The notes beneath the pieces are model-generated. The model ran no database searches and was not told where the DNA came from. It saw only the letters and a list, made by a program, of their open reading frames with translations. The translations under genes were made by a program, and so were the position numbers. From CADCVW01 sp964251385 (lineage in GTDB: Bacteria > Pseudomonadota > Alphaproteobacteria > Sphingomonadales > Sphingomonadaceae), in the NCBI GenBank assembly GCA_964251385.1, contig CAXUJK010000004.1, positions 107,088-171,087 of the forward strand: a DNA stretch of 64,000 nt. Direction: 5' to 3'. Shown here in pieces: positions 1-8,585 of the stretch; the stretch's first letter is position 1; each line of letters opens with the position of its first letter.

Positions 1-862
1 TGCGCGTGGGCACCGCGTCGATCTTGTTGATGACCACGATCTCGTCCTTGTCGACCAGGTCCGCGCCGTACGCATCGAGTTCGCTCCGAACGATCTCGTA
101 CGCGTCGACCGGATCGTCGCCTGTCGCATCGACGAGGTGGATGAGCACGCGGCAGCGTTCGATGTGGCCCAGGAAGCGATCGCCGACACCGGCCCCTTCC
201 GCCGCGCCCTCGATCAGGCCGGGAATGTCGGCGAGAACGAATTCGCGCCCGTGCACGGTGACGACCCCGAGCTGCGGGCGCAGCGTGGTGAACGGGTAGT
301 CGCCGACCTTCGCGCGCGCGTTGCTGACCGTGTTGAGGAAGGTCGACTTGCCCGCGTTGGGCAGCCCGACGAGCCCCGCGTCCGCCAACAACTTGAGCCG
401 CAGCCAAACCCAGCGTTCCTCGCCCGGCCACCCGGTCCCGTGCTGTCGCGGCGCGCGGTTGGTCGACGTCTTGAACGTCAGGTTGCCGCGCCCGCCGTCG
501 CCGCCGCGCAGGAACACCTCGGTCTGGCCGGCACGGGTGAAGTCCGCGAGCACATGCTCCTTGTCGTCCGAGATGATCTGCGTTCCGATCGGCACCTTGA
601 TGACCAAGTCCTCGCCGCCCGCGCCGGTCCGGTTGGAGCCGGACCCGCCCTTGCCGCGGGCTGCGCGGAAATGCTGCGTGTAGCGGAAGTCGATGAGCGT
701 GTTCAGGCCCTCGACAGCCGTGAAGACGATGTCGCCGCCCTTGCCCCCGTTGCCGCCGTCCGGCCCACCATATTCGATATACTTCTCCCGCCGGAACGAC
801 ACCGCGCCGGGACCGCCGTCACCGGAGGACAGGTAGACTTTGGCTTGATCGAGGAAATGCAT
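1..862 (-). CDS. obgE: GTPase Obg (ribosome-assembly GTPase), C-terminus outside window
   Basis: Partial gene; about 287 N-terminal residues are visible and the 3' end lies beyond the left edge. Reading from the ATG at 860-862, the protein opens with MHFLDQAKVYLSSGDGGPG, the glycine-rich Obg fold (about residues 1-160). The G domain follows: a P-loop GLPNAGKST, a switch/G3 segment DIPGLIEGA and the NKID guanine-specificity motif. The family binds GTP/GDP and assists maturation of the large ribosomal subunit. It lies downstream of rplU and rpmA on the same strand, which is the classic arrangement, but here a GNAT gene and an inverted repeat intervene. Identification is secure. Confidence 0.97.
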   Translation of the reverse strand, partial: MHFLDQAKVYLSSGDGGPGAVSFRREKYIEYGGPDGGNGGKGGDIVFTAVEGLNTLIDFRYTQHFRAARGKGGSGSNRTGAGGEDLVIKVPIGTQIISDDKEHVLADFTRAGQTEVFLRGGDGGRGNLTFKTSTNRAPRQHGTGWPGEERWVWLRLKLLADAGLVGLPNAGKSTFLNTVSNARAKVGDYPFTTLRPQLGVVTVHGREFVLADIPGLIEGAAEGAGVGDRFLGHIERCRVLIHLVDATGDDPVDAYEIVRSELDAYGADLVDKDEIVVINKIDAVPTR

Positions 863-882
863 GACGGCTCGGGATTTTGACT

Positions 883-953
883 CGTTCGTCCCGAGTGAAA
901 ACGAGGGGCGCGGAGTGCGACGGGACGCCCCTCGTTTTCACTCGGGACGAACG
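883..953. repeat. Perfect 28-base inverted repeat, copy 1 (hairpin)
   Basis: The arms 883-910 and 926-953 are exact reverse complements separated by a 15-base spacer. The core of the right arm is CCCTCGTTTTCACTCGGGAC. It lies between the GNAT gene and obgE, both on the minus strand, so a transcript through it would form a very stable hairpin. The same arms recur at 5526-5608. It could be a terminator or processing hairpin, or a small REP/MITE-like mobile repeat. Confidence 0.85.
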
Positions 954-1008
954 GGGAGGGGGAGCCGCGGGCTTTACGCGAGAGCGCGCGGTTTTGCCAC
1001 CCCCGCGA

Positions 1009-1560
1009 CTAGGCCGCGATCAGCTCGCGTCGGTCTGTCGGGCTTGCGGAGGACAGCTCCAACCGAAAAGGCGCGAAGCGCACGTCTTCTCCGCGCGCTT
1101 GGCTATGATGAAAACGGGTCTCGCCCGTCGCCGAAAACCCAAGCTTTTCAAGCACGCGTCCGGACGCGGGATTGTCGACGAAGTGGCCCGACACGATCGT
1201 CCGCAACCGCAACGCGTCGCGCGCGACCGCCAGAGCCGCGTGCCCGGCTTCGGTCGCAAGCCCGCGGTTCCAGCATCGGCTTGCGATCCAGTAGCCCAGC
1301 TCAACCTCGCGCTCGTTGGTTGCGGAGAACCCGATCGCGCCCACCAGCTCGGGCGGCTGCTCGGTGCGCAGGAAGATCAGGAAGTTCGGCAGGGTGGCAT
1401 CGACGCGCGCCAGATGCGCCTCCGCGTCGCGCACTCCGTAGGGCCACGGTGCCGTCGCGAGATTGCGGACGATACGCTCCTCGCCGATCGCCCCCGCCAG
1501 AGCAGGCGCGTCGTCGGCCCAGCCGGGCCGCAGCAGCAATCGTTCCGTCCGCGCGAACAT
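1009..1560 (-). CDS. GNAT-family N-acetyltransferase (RimJ/RimL type)
   Basis: A 183-residue protein with the layout of RimJ/RimL-like acetyltransferases: an N-terminal RTERLLLRPGW strand, ELGYWIASRCWNRGLATEA covering the acetyl-CoA pyrophosphate loop, and a C-terminal NPASGRVLEKLGF segment. The family transfers acetyl from acetyl-CoA to protein N-termini or small amines; the substrate here cannot be read from sequence. The ATG at 1558-1560 is chosen because GAGGAG sits just upstream on the minus strand and the homology-like sequence begins there; the open frame runs 34 codons further without a comparable ribosome site. It lies between rpmA and obgE and separates the usual trio. Confidence 0.88.
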   Translation of the reverse strand: MFARTERLLLRPGWADDAPALAGAIGEERIVRNLATAPWPYGVRDAEAHLARVDATLPNFLIFLRTEQPPELVGAIGFSATNEREVELGYWIASRCWNRGLATEAGHAALAVARDALRLRTIVSGHFVDNPASGRVLEKLGFSATGETRFHHSQARGEDVRFAPFRLELSSASPTDRRELIAA

Positions 1561-1628
1561 GGTCGTCTCCTCGGTCGGCAGTGACACTTCGCGGTGACAC
1601 GGCGACGACATGGGTTGGGGGAGACATG

Positions 1629-1671
1629 AAAAAGGAGACGGATCGCCCCTTTTCGGTGGCAACCCGTCTCC
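1629..1671 (-). terminator. Rho-independent terminator after rpmA
   Basis: On the minus strand an 8-base stem (arms 1664-1671 and 1634-1641, GGAGACGG paired with CCGTCTCC) is followed by five T residues (plus-strand A run 1629-1633). It begins about 60 bases after the rpmA stop, so it should end the rplU-rpmA transcript before the GNAT gene. The loop is rather long (22 bases). Confidence 0.7.
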
Positions 1672-1731
1672 CTCGGTTGGACATTCGATGTCCCGGGCTG
1701 CCCTCGTGGGCCGGCCCGTTATCGGCCGACC

Positions 1732-2034
1732 TTATTCCGCTGCGACCGCTTCCGTAAGAACGGCCGGCATGTTGTCCCGGCCCGTCGCGTCGACCGCGAC
1801 GAACTTGCGGCCGAGCTTGCCGTCCTTGAACTGCACGCGGCCTTCGATCAGCGCGAACAACGTGTGGTCCTTGCCCATGCCGACGCCCGCGCCGGGGTAC
1901 ACTTTCGTGCCGCGCTGGCGCACGATGATGTTGCCGGGGATGACGGTCTCGCCGCCGAACTTCTTGACGCCGAGACGGCGCCCCGCGCTGTCGCGGCCGT
2001 TGCGGGAAGACCCGCCTGCTTTCTTGTGTGCCAT
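1732..2034 (-). CDS. rpmA: 50S ribosomal protein L27
   Basis: A 100-residue protein starting MAHKKAGGSSRNGRDSAGRR, the L27 signature, followed by the conserved GNIIVRQRGTKVYPGAGVGMG segment in two parts (GNIIVRQRG and YPGAGVGMG). L27 reaches towards the peptidyl-transferase centre of the large subunit. Length is slightly above the usual 85-90 because of a short C-terminal tail ending in EAVAAE. It starts 5 bases after the rplU stop, so the two are co-transcribed and probably translationally linked. No cleavable N-terminal extension of the Firmicutes type is present. Confidence 0.97.
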   Translation of the reverse strand: MAHKKAGGSSRNGRDSAGRRLGVKKFGGETVIPGNIIVRQRGTKVYPGAGVGMGKDHTLFALIEGRVQFKDGKLGRKFVAVDATGRDNMPAVLTEAVAAE

Positions 2035-2039
2035 GGAAC

Positions 2040-2621
2040 TTAGCTTTCCGTCGTCTTGTCGGTGGATGCAGGTGTGTCGGTCATCGCGCTTGTCGCACCC
2101 TCGACCTTCAACGGCTCCTGCGGCTGCGGATCGGGCGACGCGACGGGAGCCGCGGCCTTCTTCGCGCGGGGCTTCTTGGCGACGGGCGCGGTGTCGGCCA
2201 CGTCGCCCATGTTGGTCGTCACGTCCATCGGCGCTGCCCGCGCGCCGGCATCCGCGGACGTGACCTCGACCGAACCCGTCGCCGGCGCGGCATCGACCGT
2301 CTTGGCCTGCGGCACGTACTTGTCGTCGCCGACGCCGGTGATGCGCAGGATCGTGTGCTGCTGGCGATGGCCGTTCTTGCGGCGGTAGTTGTGGCGGCGG
2401 CGCTTCTTGAAGACGATGACCTTGTCGGCCTTGGCCTGCGCGATGATCTCGGCGGTCACCGACAGACTGCCGGCGTCGCGGACTTCGGAGCCGGAACCCG
2501 CGAACAGGACGTCGCCCAGCGCGACGACGTCGCCCGCGGCGCCCGCCATCTTTTCGACGACGATCTTGTCTCCGGCGGCAACGCGATACTGCTTGCCGCC
2601 CGTGCGCACGACTGCGAACAT
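2040..2621 (-). CDS. rplU: 50S ribosomal protein L21 with long C-terminal extension
   Basis: The first 103 or so residues are ordinary L21: MFAVVRTGGKQYRVAAGDK at the start and RRRHNYRRKNGHRQ near residue 85, which binds 23S rRNA. After about residue 105 the protein continues for roughly 90 residues of alanine/proline/lysine-rich, low-complexity sequence including a KKPRAKKAAAP patch, giving 193 residues against about 103 for the family. Such tails are seen in some alphaproteobacterial L21 proteins. The ATG at 2619-2621 is chosen because L21 begins exactly there; the frame is open 13 codons upstream. First gene of the rplU-rpmA operon. Confidence 0.95.
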   Translation of the reverse strand: MFAVVRTGGKQYRVAAGDKIVVEKMAGAAGDVVALGDVLFAGSGSEVRDAGSLSVTAEIIAQAKADKVIVFKKRRRHNYRRKNGHRQQHTILRITGVGDDKYVPQAKTVDAAPATGSVEVTSADAGARAAPMDVTTNMGDVADTAPVAKKPRAKKAAAPVASPDPQPQEPLKVEGATSAMTDTPASTDKTTES

Positions 2622-2686
2622 GGCTTGGGTCACTCTTGTGAAAACTGTGTGTCCGCGCATGCCGAACAGGCCGCGAGGGATGTTCG

Positions 2687-2715
2687 GCGCTATGCCAAGG
2701 GTCTCCGACTGTCAA
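2687..2715 (-). promoter_or_regulatory. Candidate promoter of rplU-rpmA
   Basis: On the minus strand a perfect TTGACA hexamer (plus 2710-2715) is followed after 17 bases by TAGCGC (plus 2687-2692), a weak -10 match, about 66 bases before the L21 start. The -35 match and spacing are good; the -10 is poor, so this remains a candidate. Confidence 0.4.
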
Positions 2716-2837
2716 CCGCGCCGCCTTGTTGCGCCGCAACAACAGCTTGTCACCAAAGTGCAGCATTCGGCCGGAAAGCCTTGGGTGCACGGCGGACAAG
2801 CCCGTAAGCACGACGCGTTACATACGGAGCGCACGTC

Positions 2838-5510
2838 ATGACCTTCGATCGCATCGCCCTGCTGACGTCGCTCAGCGCCGCTTCCCTGATCAGCGCGCCC
2901 GCCGCGGCGCAGGAACAGCCCGGCGCCGCATCGCAGAGCGCGGGCGCGAGCGAGGCGGATCAGCCGAGCGTCGCCACCGGTGAAGAGATCATCGTCACCG
3001 GCACGCGCCGCGCCAACCGCACCGTCGCCGACAGCCCCGTTCCCGTCGACGTGATCACGTCCGAGGCGCTTTCGCAGACGGGATCGACCGACGTGTCGCG
3101 CGCGCTTCGCGAACAGGTGCCGTCCTTCAACTTCCCGCAGCCGTCGGTCACGGACGGCACGGACGTCATCCGCCCGGCGACGCTACGCGGGCTGGGTCCC
3201 GACCAGACGCTGATCCTCGTCAACGGCAAGCGCCGGCACACGTCCGCGCTGCTCAACATCAACGGCTCGGTCGGGCGCGGGACGGCCGCGGTGGACATCA
3301 ACATGATCCCCACGATCGCGCTCGGCCGCGTCGAGGTCCTGCGCGACGGCGCGGCCGCGCAATACGGGTCGGACGCAATCGCGGGCGTGATCAACTTCCA
3401 GTTGCGCTCCGCGCGCGAAGGCGGACGCATCACCGCGACCTACGGCCAGTACGAAACCAAGATCGACGACGTGCGGGATTATAGCGGCGTGACGCTCGGC
3501 GCGAACGGCCAGCCGCTGCTCGCGCCCGACGGAACGTTCCAGTTAAACCAGACGGGCCGCCGCAAGCGGTCGGACGGCCAGACGCTGACCTTCGCGGGAA
3601 CGCTCGGCATCCCGCTGTTCGCCGAAGGGTTCATCAACATTTCGGGCGAAGTGCAGGGACGCGAGGCGACCAACCGCACGGGCGCGGACCCGCGCCGGCA
3701 ATATTCGCTGATCGGCGGGCTCGTCGATCCGCGCGAACTCACCTTCAACCGCTTCAGCCACCGCTTCGGCGATCCGGAAACGTTCGACGGCAAGTTGTTC
3801 GTCAACGTCGGCGTGCCGCTTGGCGCGGCCGAGTTCTACGCGTTCGGAAGCTACGGCGACCGCGACGGCGAGAGCGCGGGCTTCTACCGGATCGCGAGCG
3901 ACGCGCGCAACAACCAGGCGATCTACCCCAACGGGTTCCTGCCGCTGATCCAGACCGAGCAGGACGACATCGGCGCGACCGTCGGCGTGCGCGGCGAGGC
4001 CGCGGGCTTTCGCGTTGACCTGTCGGGCTCCTACGGTCGCAACCGGGTCGACTTCACGATCGCCAACACGCTCAATCGTTCGCTTGGCCTCGCGTCGCCG
4101 ACGCGCTTCGATTCGGGCGGGCTCCGCTACGCGCAGGCGATCGTCAATCTCGACGTCAGCCGCGACCTCGCGCTCGGCTTCGCCGAATCGGTGACGCTGT
4201 CCGGCGGCCTCGAGTACCGCCGCGAAAGCTTCGACATCCGCCCGGGCGAGATCGCCAGCTACGCCAACGGCCCTGCCGGCGGCGCGCCGGGGGCGCAGGT
4301 CTTCCCCGGGTTCCAGCCGACCATCGGCGGTCAGCGCGTCGACCAGAAAAGGCAGCGCAACAACAAGTCCGCCTATGTCGAACTCGACGCGGACATCACG
4401 TCGCGCTTTACGGTGCAACTGGCGGGCCGGTACGAGGATTATTCGGACTTCGGCTCCGACTTCAACGGCAAGGCCGCCGCGCGCTTCGAGTTCGTAGAGG
4501 GTCTGGCGGTGCGCGGCGCGATCTCCACGGGGTTCCGCGCGCCATCGCTGCAGCAGCAATTCTACGCGGCGCAGGCGACCAACAACGTCGCGGGCGTGCT
4601 GCTCGACACGGTGACGCTGCCCGTCGACAACCCCGTCGCGATCGCGCTCGGCGCGACGCCGCTGGAGGCGGAAACGTCGCTATCGTACTCGGCGGGCGTC
4701 ATCTTCAGCGCGGTGCCGCGCCTCAACATCACCGTCGACGCGTACCAGATCGACATCGACGACCGCATCGTCGTGACGGACAACCTGACCGCGACGCGCG
4801 ACAATCTGGGCGTGCCGATCGCCGCGCCCGTGACGGTCGGCGGCGTCCGCTTCGCAGGCAACCCGACGGGGCAGGACATCGCCACGATCCTCAACGCCGC
4901 CGGGTTCACGACGACCAACGCGGCGCGCTTCTTCGTCAACGGGGTGGACACGCGCACGCGCGGCATCGACGCGGTCGCGACCTACCGCCTGCCTCTGGGC
5001 GGGGCGGGCAATCTCGGTCTCACCGCGGGTTTCAACTACAACAAGACGAAGATCCGCGAAGTGCTGGCGGTGCCGGGCGCGCTCAGCAACGTGCGCAACC
5101 TCGTCCTGTTCGGGCGGCAGGAGTCGCTCCGGCTCACCGACGGCCAGCCGCGCACCAAGATCAACGTGGGTGTCGACTACGACCTCGACTTCTTCGGTGC
5201 GACCGTGCGTGCCAACCGCTATGGCAAGGTGCTGGGCGCGGGGGCGGACACGCTCGCCGACCTCGAGATCGGGGCCGAGTGGGTGCTGGATCTGGAGGCG
5301 CGCGTCACTCTGGCGGACCGGTTCGATTTCGCGGTGGGCGCGAACAACGTGCTCGACCAGTATCCCGATCCGATCCAGCGCGGCCGCGTCCTCGATGCGA
5401 CGACCAATCGAGTCGATCCGGCGACGAACTACGCGTTGCCATATTCGGCGTTCTCGCCGTTCGGGTTCAACGGACGGTTCGTGTACGGGCGGGCGACAAT
5501 GCGGTTCTGA
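2838..5510 (+). CDS. TonB-dependent outer-membrane receptor
   Basis: An 890-residue protein with a signal peptide (hydrophobic LLTSLSAASLISAPAAAQ ending in an AAA-Q cleavage site), a TonB-box-like stretch EEIIVTGTRR near residue 50, a plug domain (about 60-190, with RGLGPDQTLILVNGKRR and VEVLRDGAAAQYGSDAIAGV) and a long beta-barrel ending in aromatic phenylalanine (RATMRF), the outer-membrane assembly signal. It should import a bulky nutrient across the outer membrane using ExbBD-TonB energy; the ligand is not evident. It is alone, with no adjacent transporter or enzyme, and is followed by the second inverted-repeat copy, which could act as its terminator. Confidence 0.93.
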   Translation: MTFDRIALLTSLSAASLISAPAAAQEQPGAASQSAGASEADQPSVATGEEIIVTGTRRANRTVADSPVPVDVITSEALSQTGSTDVSRALREQVPSFNFPQPSVTDGTDVIRPATLRGLGPDQTLILVNGKRRHTSALLNINGSVGRGTAAVDINMIPTIALGRVEVLRDGAAAQYGSDAIAGVINFQLRSAREGGRITATYGQYETKIDDVRDYSGVTLGANGQPLLAPDGTFQLNQTGRRKRSDGQTLTFAGTLGIPLFAEGFINISGEVQGREATNRTGADPRRQYSLIGGLVDPRELTFNRFSHRFGDPETFDGKLFVNVGVPLGAAEFYAFGSYGDRDGESAGFYRIASDARNNQAIYPNGFLPLIQTEQDDIGATVGVRGEAAGFRVDLSGSYGRNRVDFTIANTLNRSLGLASPTRFDSGGLRYAQAIVNLDVSRDLALGFAESVTLSGGLEYRRESFDIRPGEIASYANGPAGGAPGAQVFPGFQPTIGGQRVDQKRQRNNKSAYVELDADITSRFTVQLAGRYEDYSDFGSDFNGKAAARFEFVEGLAVRGAISTGFRAPSLQQQFYAAQATNNVAGVLLDTVTLPVDNPVAIALGATPLEAETSLSYSAGVIFSAVPRLNITVDAYQIDIDDRIVVTDNLTATRDNLGVPIAAPVTVGGVRFAGNPTGQDIATILNAAGFTTTNAARFFVNGVDTRTRGIDAVATYRLPLGGAGNLGLTAGFNYNKTKIREVLAVPGALSNVRNLVLFGRQESLRLTDGQPRTKINVGVDYDLDFFGATVRANRYGKVLGAGADTLADLEIGAEWVLDLEARVTLADRFDFAVGANNVLDQYPDPIQRGRVLDATTNRVDPATNYALPYSAFSPFGFNGRFVYGRATMRF

Positions 5511-5525
5511 AGTTCGGGGGGCTGA

Positions 5526-5608
5526 CGCCCCTCGTTTTCACTCGGGACGAACGGCTCAGATTACAGCCGCTTCAACTCCGTCGTTCGTCCGAGTGTAAAC
5601 GAGGGGCG
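5526..5608. repeat. Inverted repeat, copy 2 (imperfect)
   Basis: The left arm 5526-5553 is identical to the right arm of the element at 926-953. The right arm 5582-5608 matches the partner arm with one missing C and one A-to-T change. The 28-base loop is unrelated to copy 1. It sits between the convergent 3' ends of the TonB receptor (stop 5510) and hspQ (stop 5620), a position suited to a bidirectional terminator. Confidence 0.8.
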
Positions 5609-5619
5609 CGGCACGCGAC

Positions 5620-5997
5620 CTAATGTCTGTGTTCGCGCCGAAGCTTGTACTTGCCGTCCTCGTAATCGTCGAAGATTCCCGAGATCGCGGGATGGTCGAC
5701 CGGCTCGTCCTCCTCGTCGCGGATCAAATTCTGCTGGCTGACATACGCCACATAACTCGACTCCGCATTCTCCGCGAGCAGATGATAAAAAGGCTGGTCC
5801 TTGTGCGGGCGGATGCCTTCGGGGATCGACTGGTACCATTCCTCGCTGTTGGCGAAGACGGGGTCGACGTCGAAGATCACGCCGCGGAATTCGAGCATGC
5901 GGTGGCGCACGACATCGCCGATCGCGAAGGATGCGTGGCTGATCGGCGGGGCGGTTCGCGACGTTTCGCTGTGGTCGGTCTGGGACAGGATGGTCAT
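5620..5997 (-). CDS. hspQ: Heat-shock protein HspQ (hemimethylated-DNA-binding / YccV family)
   Basis: A 125-residue protein with the HspQ/YccV core: FAIGDVVRHRMLEFRGVIFD, then VDPVF and EEWY, then QPFYHLLAE and YVAYVSQQNL. In enterobacteria HspQ specifies and enhances Lon-dependent proteolysis and is heat-induced; older annotation calls the domain hemimethylated-DNA-binding. The start at 5995-5997 is chosen because the family begins shortly after it; the frame stays open upstream but runs antisense through tRNA-Ser, which is clearly spurious. A monocistronic gene convergent with the TonB receptor and divergent from the tRNA. Confidence 0.9.
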   Translation of the reverse strand: MTILSQTDHSETSRTAPPISHASFAIGDVVRHRMLEFRGVIFDVDPVFANSEEWYQSIPEGIRPHKDQPFYHLLAENAESSYVAYVSQQNLIRDEEDEPVDHPAISGIFDDYEDGKYKLRREHRH

Positions 5998-6036
5998 GTC
6001 GCCAATGTAAGCGATCGCGGTTTTGGAGCAAGCCGC

Positions 6037-6065
6037 TTGGCAAAAGTGCCGGCCGTTGCTAACCG
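6037..6065 (+). promoter_or_regulatory. Candidate promoter of tRNA-Ser
   Basis: TTGGCA at 6037-6042, a 17-base spacer and TAACCG at 6060-6065 lie 40 bases before the tRNA 5' end. The match is partial and the call rests mainly on spacing and position. Confidence 0.3.
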
Positions 6066-6104
6066 CGTCCACGACCGGCGAGCGTGAAAACGCGCGTTCC
6101 TCGC

Positions 6105-6195
<91 letters not shown>

Positions 6196-6414
6196 ACCTA
6201 AAGGTACACTCCCGAGGAATTGAGATTTGTTCCCCCATTTGATACCTCATCAAACAGATGTGGCTACTCAAATGGAGGATGGCTAGCCTCGCGTTGCGCC
6301 AGAACGATCGTCAAGCCGGTCCAATGCCGTTTCCACAAGCGACCGTCTCGTCGTGCCGCAGGGCGCTGGCGACGGGGCTTAAGTCATCAACCACTTCGAA
6401 GTGGAGCCGGTGGT

Positions 6415-7278
6415 TCAAGCAACCTGATCATCTTCTTGCCCCAGCCTTTTCCGCTTTAGCAGGCTTGCCGGACGCCGTGCCGCGGCTGTCTTGAGGAGCG
6501 AATATGTTTGATTCATGTAACCGGCGACCGAAGTCATGCTGCGGCGATGTGCTTCGAGTTCCGGGGTCAGCTCCGCTTCCACCAGTCGCACCGGACGCGT
6601 CGGATCATGCGTTTCGAACCGGACGTAGAACCATGGCTCGTTTCGCTTTAAGACCAGATCCTTGGTAGTATCATACCATTCGAATGCCCACATCATTTGA
6701 CGGGGCCAGATATGGATCGGCAGCCGCCCACCGATCATCGTTCCGGGCCACGGTGCAGGCTTGAAGTGCGCAAAGGGTGGCATTTGCGACATGAAGACGG
6801 GTTCGTCACTGATGAAAACATATGGCGTGATGATCTGAAGGACGGGGCGATCGGGATGCCGCCACTCCTTGGCGTTGATCATCGTCAGCATCCTGTTCAG
6901 GTTTTTGGTGCGAACGGCAGAATTGTCGCCGTCGGGATTGACGAGCACCGGCTGCCCCTTCTCGTCGCGGCGGAACTGCAGACGCAAGTCTATGGGACAA
7001 AGCACTTCGAACATGCGTGCTTCATGATCGAGGATGGAGGGGCATTGATTGACGGCCTTGGCATGCACGGGCGAGGGATCATTGCGACGAAGCCTTTGTG
7101 GATCCGACCATATGAAATGCGCCTTGTCGGTGTCGAGCAGCCAGCCGACTTCAACAACCCTTGGACGCTCCGGCTCCGGCTCGGGCGCTGGTGAAAGGTC
7201 AACGACCGGACGGCGAGCGAAGGCTGATTTCAGTCGATCGATCATCCTCTCCGAAGCTCCATCACCAGGTGCAGTCAT
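6415..7278 (-). CDS. Hypothetical protein, first gene after tRNA-Ser
   Basis: A 287-residue protein I do not recognise. It has no signal peptide or membrane segment; the N-terminus is basic, followed by a proline/glutamate stretch (PAPEPEPERPR) and a body rich in tryptophan, proline and histidine (HIWPRQMMWAFEWYD, APWPGTMIGG). It ends in a basic tail RRPASLLKRKRLGQEDDQVA. The ATG at 7276-7278 gives the longest form; an ATG at 7243-7245 has GGAGAGG directly before it and could be the true start. It stands alone on the minus strand, divergent from the glycosyltransferase that follows. The 220 bases between the tRNA and this gene (6195-6414) show no integrase or other coding sequence I can support. 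Confidence 0.6.
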   Translation of the reverse strand: MTAPGDGASERMIDRLKSAFARRPVVDLSPAPEPEPERPRVVEVGWLLDTDKAHFIWSDPQRLRRNDPSPVHAKAVNQCPSILDHEARMFEVLCPIDLRLQFRRDEKGQPVLVNPDGDNSAVRTKNLNRMLTMINAKEWRHPDRPVLQIITPYVFISDEPVFMSQMPPFAHFKPAPWPGTMIGGRLPIHIWPRQMMWAFEWYDTTKDLVLKRNEPWFYVRFETHDPTRPVRLVEAELTPELEAHRRSMTSVAGYMNQTYSLLKTAAARRPASLLKRKRLGQEDDQVA

Positions 7279-7369
7279 AACCCGAGTATACCCTTTATCG
7301 GCGCACTAGCCTAAGCGACCGCGGGGTTCAAAGCCAGCAGTCGGGATCCATGCGGCCTCGGACCAGCCG

Positions 7370-8557
7370 GTGCTACGGCAGGGCGTGGACTCGAAGGTTG
7401 TCAGGTCAGGAGAAGTGTTTTGGAACGTGGGTGAAGTAGGCGATCGCGCTCCGACCAGACTTCCGTTTCGCGATGCATTAAACGAGTGGAACGAGGTCGC
7501 GTCCGACCTCGTTGCTGATTACAATCATGTCGACACATGCGACGTCACGATCGCGATCACCACGTACAGGCGTGCGGACTTCCTGCTCGACGCCATCAAG
7601 AGCGCGCTCGCACAGGATTTCGCCGGCTCGGTCGAGATCATCGTGGTCGACAACGAACCGTCTTCGAGCAACATCGACGGCATCCTCGATAAGCTGCCGG
7701 AGGTGAAGAACCACAGCTTCAAATACTATGTTCATCGCGCGAACATGGGCATGTTCGGCAACTTCAATCGTGCGATCAGGCTAGCGTCCGGAACCTGGCT
7801 CACGATCCTCAACGACGACGATCTGTTGGACAAGGACTGTTTGCGGGCCCTCGTCGGGCAGCTGCAACGAAGCCCCGAGGTCGACGGGATCATCTGCAGC
7901 AAGCGCTTCCTCGATCAACGTGCGGATGTGGACGGCAAGACGGACCTCATGGGCTCGTCGTTTGCTGGACAGCGCATGAGTCTGAAGCTCCTCGCCAGAT
8001 ACGTCGCGGACGCCCAACTCCGCGGCGAACTCGCCAAACGCCTCCTCGGCCGGTTGGTCGCCGAAAGATATTTCCTCGGCCGCAGAACGCGTCGGCTGCG
8101 AGCAAAATCCTTCTTTTGGGGCAACATCGTCGGCAACGGGGTCGGGTTCGTCTTCGACACCAAGAAGGCCGCCGCCATGGGCGGCTTCTACGCCGAGGAA
8201 TTTCCGTCTTCCGATCACTTCTTCTTCGCGCGTTTCGCGAGCCGCTTTCATCTGCGTCAACATCGCGAGGTCAAGGCCAGCTTCCGTTTCGCCGCCAACG
8301 AGAGCGCGAAGCCGAGCACGATCCTGACCGGGATCGAGAAGGCCCACGAGCTCCAGCGCCTGATGCTCGGGTTCGAAGTGCCCCGGTGGTGGCATCGCTT
8401 CATCCCCATGACGCTGGCCCATTTTCAACACGACGCGCGCAAGATGTGGAACGTCCCGTTGTCCACACAGCAGGTCCGCGAGGTGACCGGCGTCGAGATC
8501 CCCGATCAGAGCCCCCGAACGCTGTTCCTGGCGCGGTTCTTGTTCAGCGGTTTCTAG
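7370..8557 (+). CDS. Glycosyltransferase family 2
   Basis: A protein of up to 395 residues with a GT-A fold. After about 55 residues comes DVTIAITTYRRADFLLDAI, then VEIIVVDNEPSS and the catalytic DXD region GTWLTILNDDDLL near residue 145. Such enzymes move a sugar from a nucleotide donor to a glycan or lipid acceptor at the cytoplasmic face of the membrane. The C-terminal third is basic and lacks clear membrane helices. The listed start is GTG at 7370; GTG at 7415 or 7427, just after AGGAG, are plausible shorter starts. It is the first of a group of surface-polysaccharide genes in the island. Confidence 0.85.
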   Translation: MLRQGVDSKVVRSGEVFWNVGEVGDRAPTRLPFRDALNEWNEVASDLVADYNHVDTCDVTIAITTYRRADFLLDAIKSALAQDFAGSVEIIVVDNEPSSSNIDGILDKLPEVKNHSFKYYVHRANMGMFGNFNRAIRLASGTWLTILNDDDLLDKDCLRALVGQLQRSPEVDGIICSKRFLDQRADVDGKTDLMGSSFAGQRMSLKLLARYVADAQLRGELAKRLLGRLVAERYFLGRRTRRLRAKSFFWGNIVGNGVGFVFDTKKAAAMGGFYAEEFPSSDHFFFARFASRFHLRQHREVKASFRFAANESAKPSTILTGIEKAHELQRLMLGFEVPRWWHRFIPMTLAHFQHDARKMWNVPLSTQQVREVTGVEIPDQSPRTLFLARFLFSGF

Positions 8558-8585
8558 CGGGTTCGCCCTGAAACGCGGGCATCAG

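Noticed and set aside
8558..8585. Terminator between the convergent glycosyltransferase genes
   Set aside because: Only a 4-base stem could be formed and no T tract follows on either strand.
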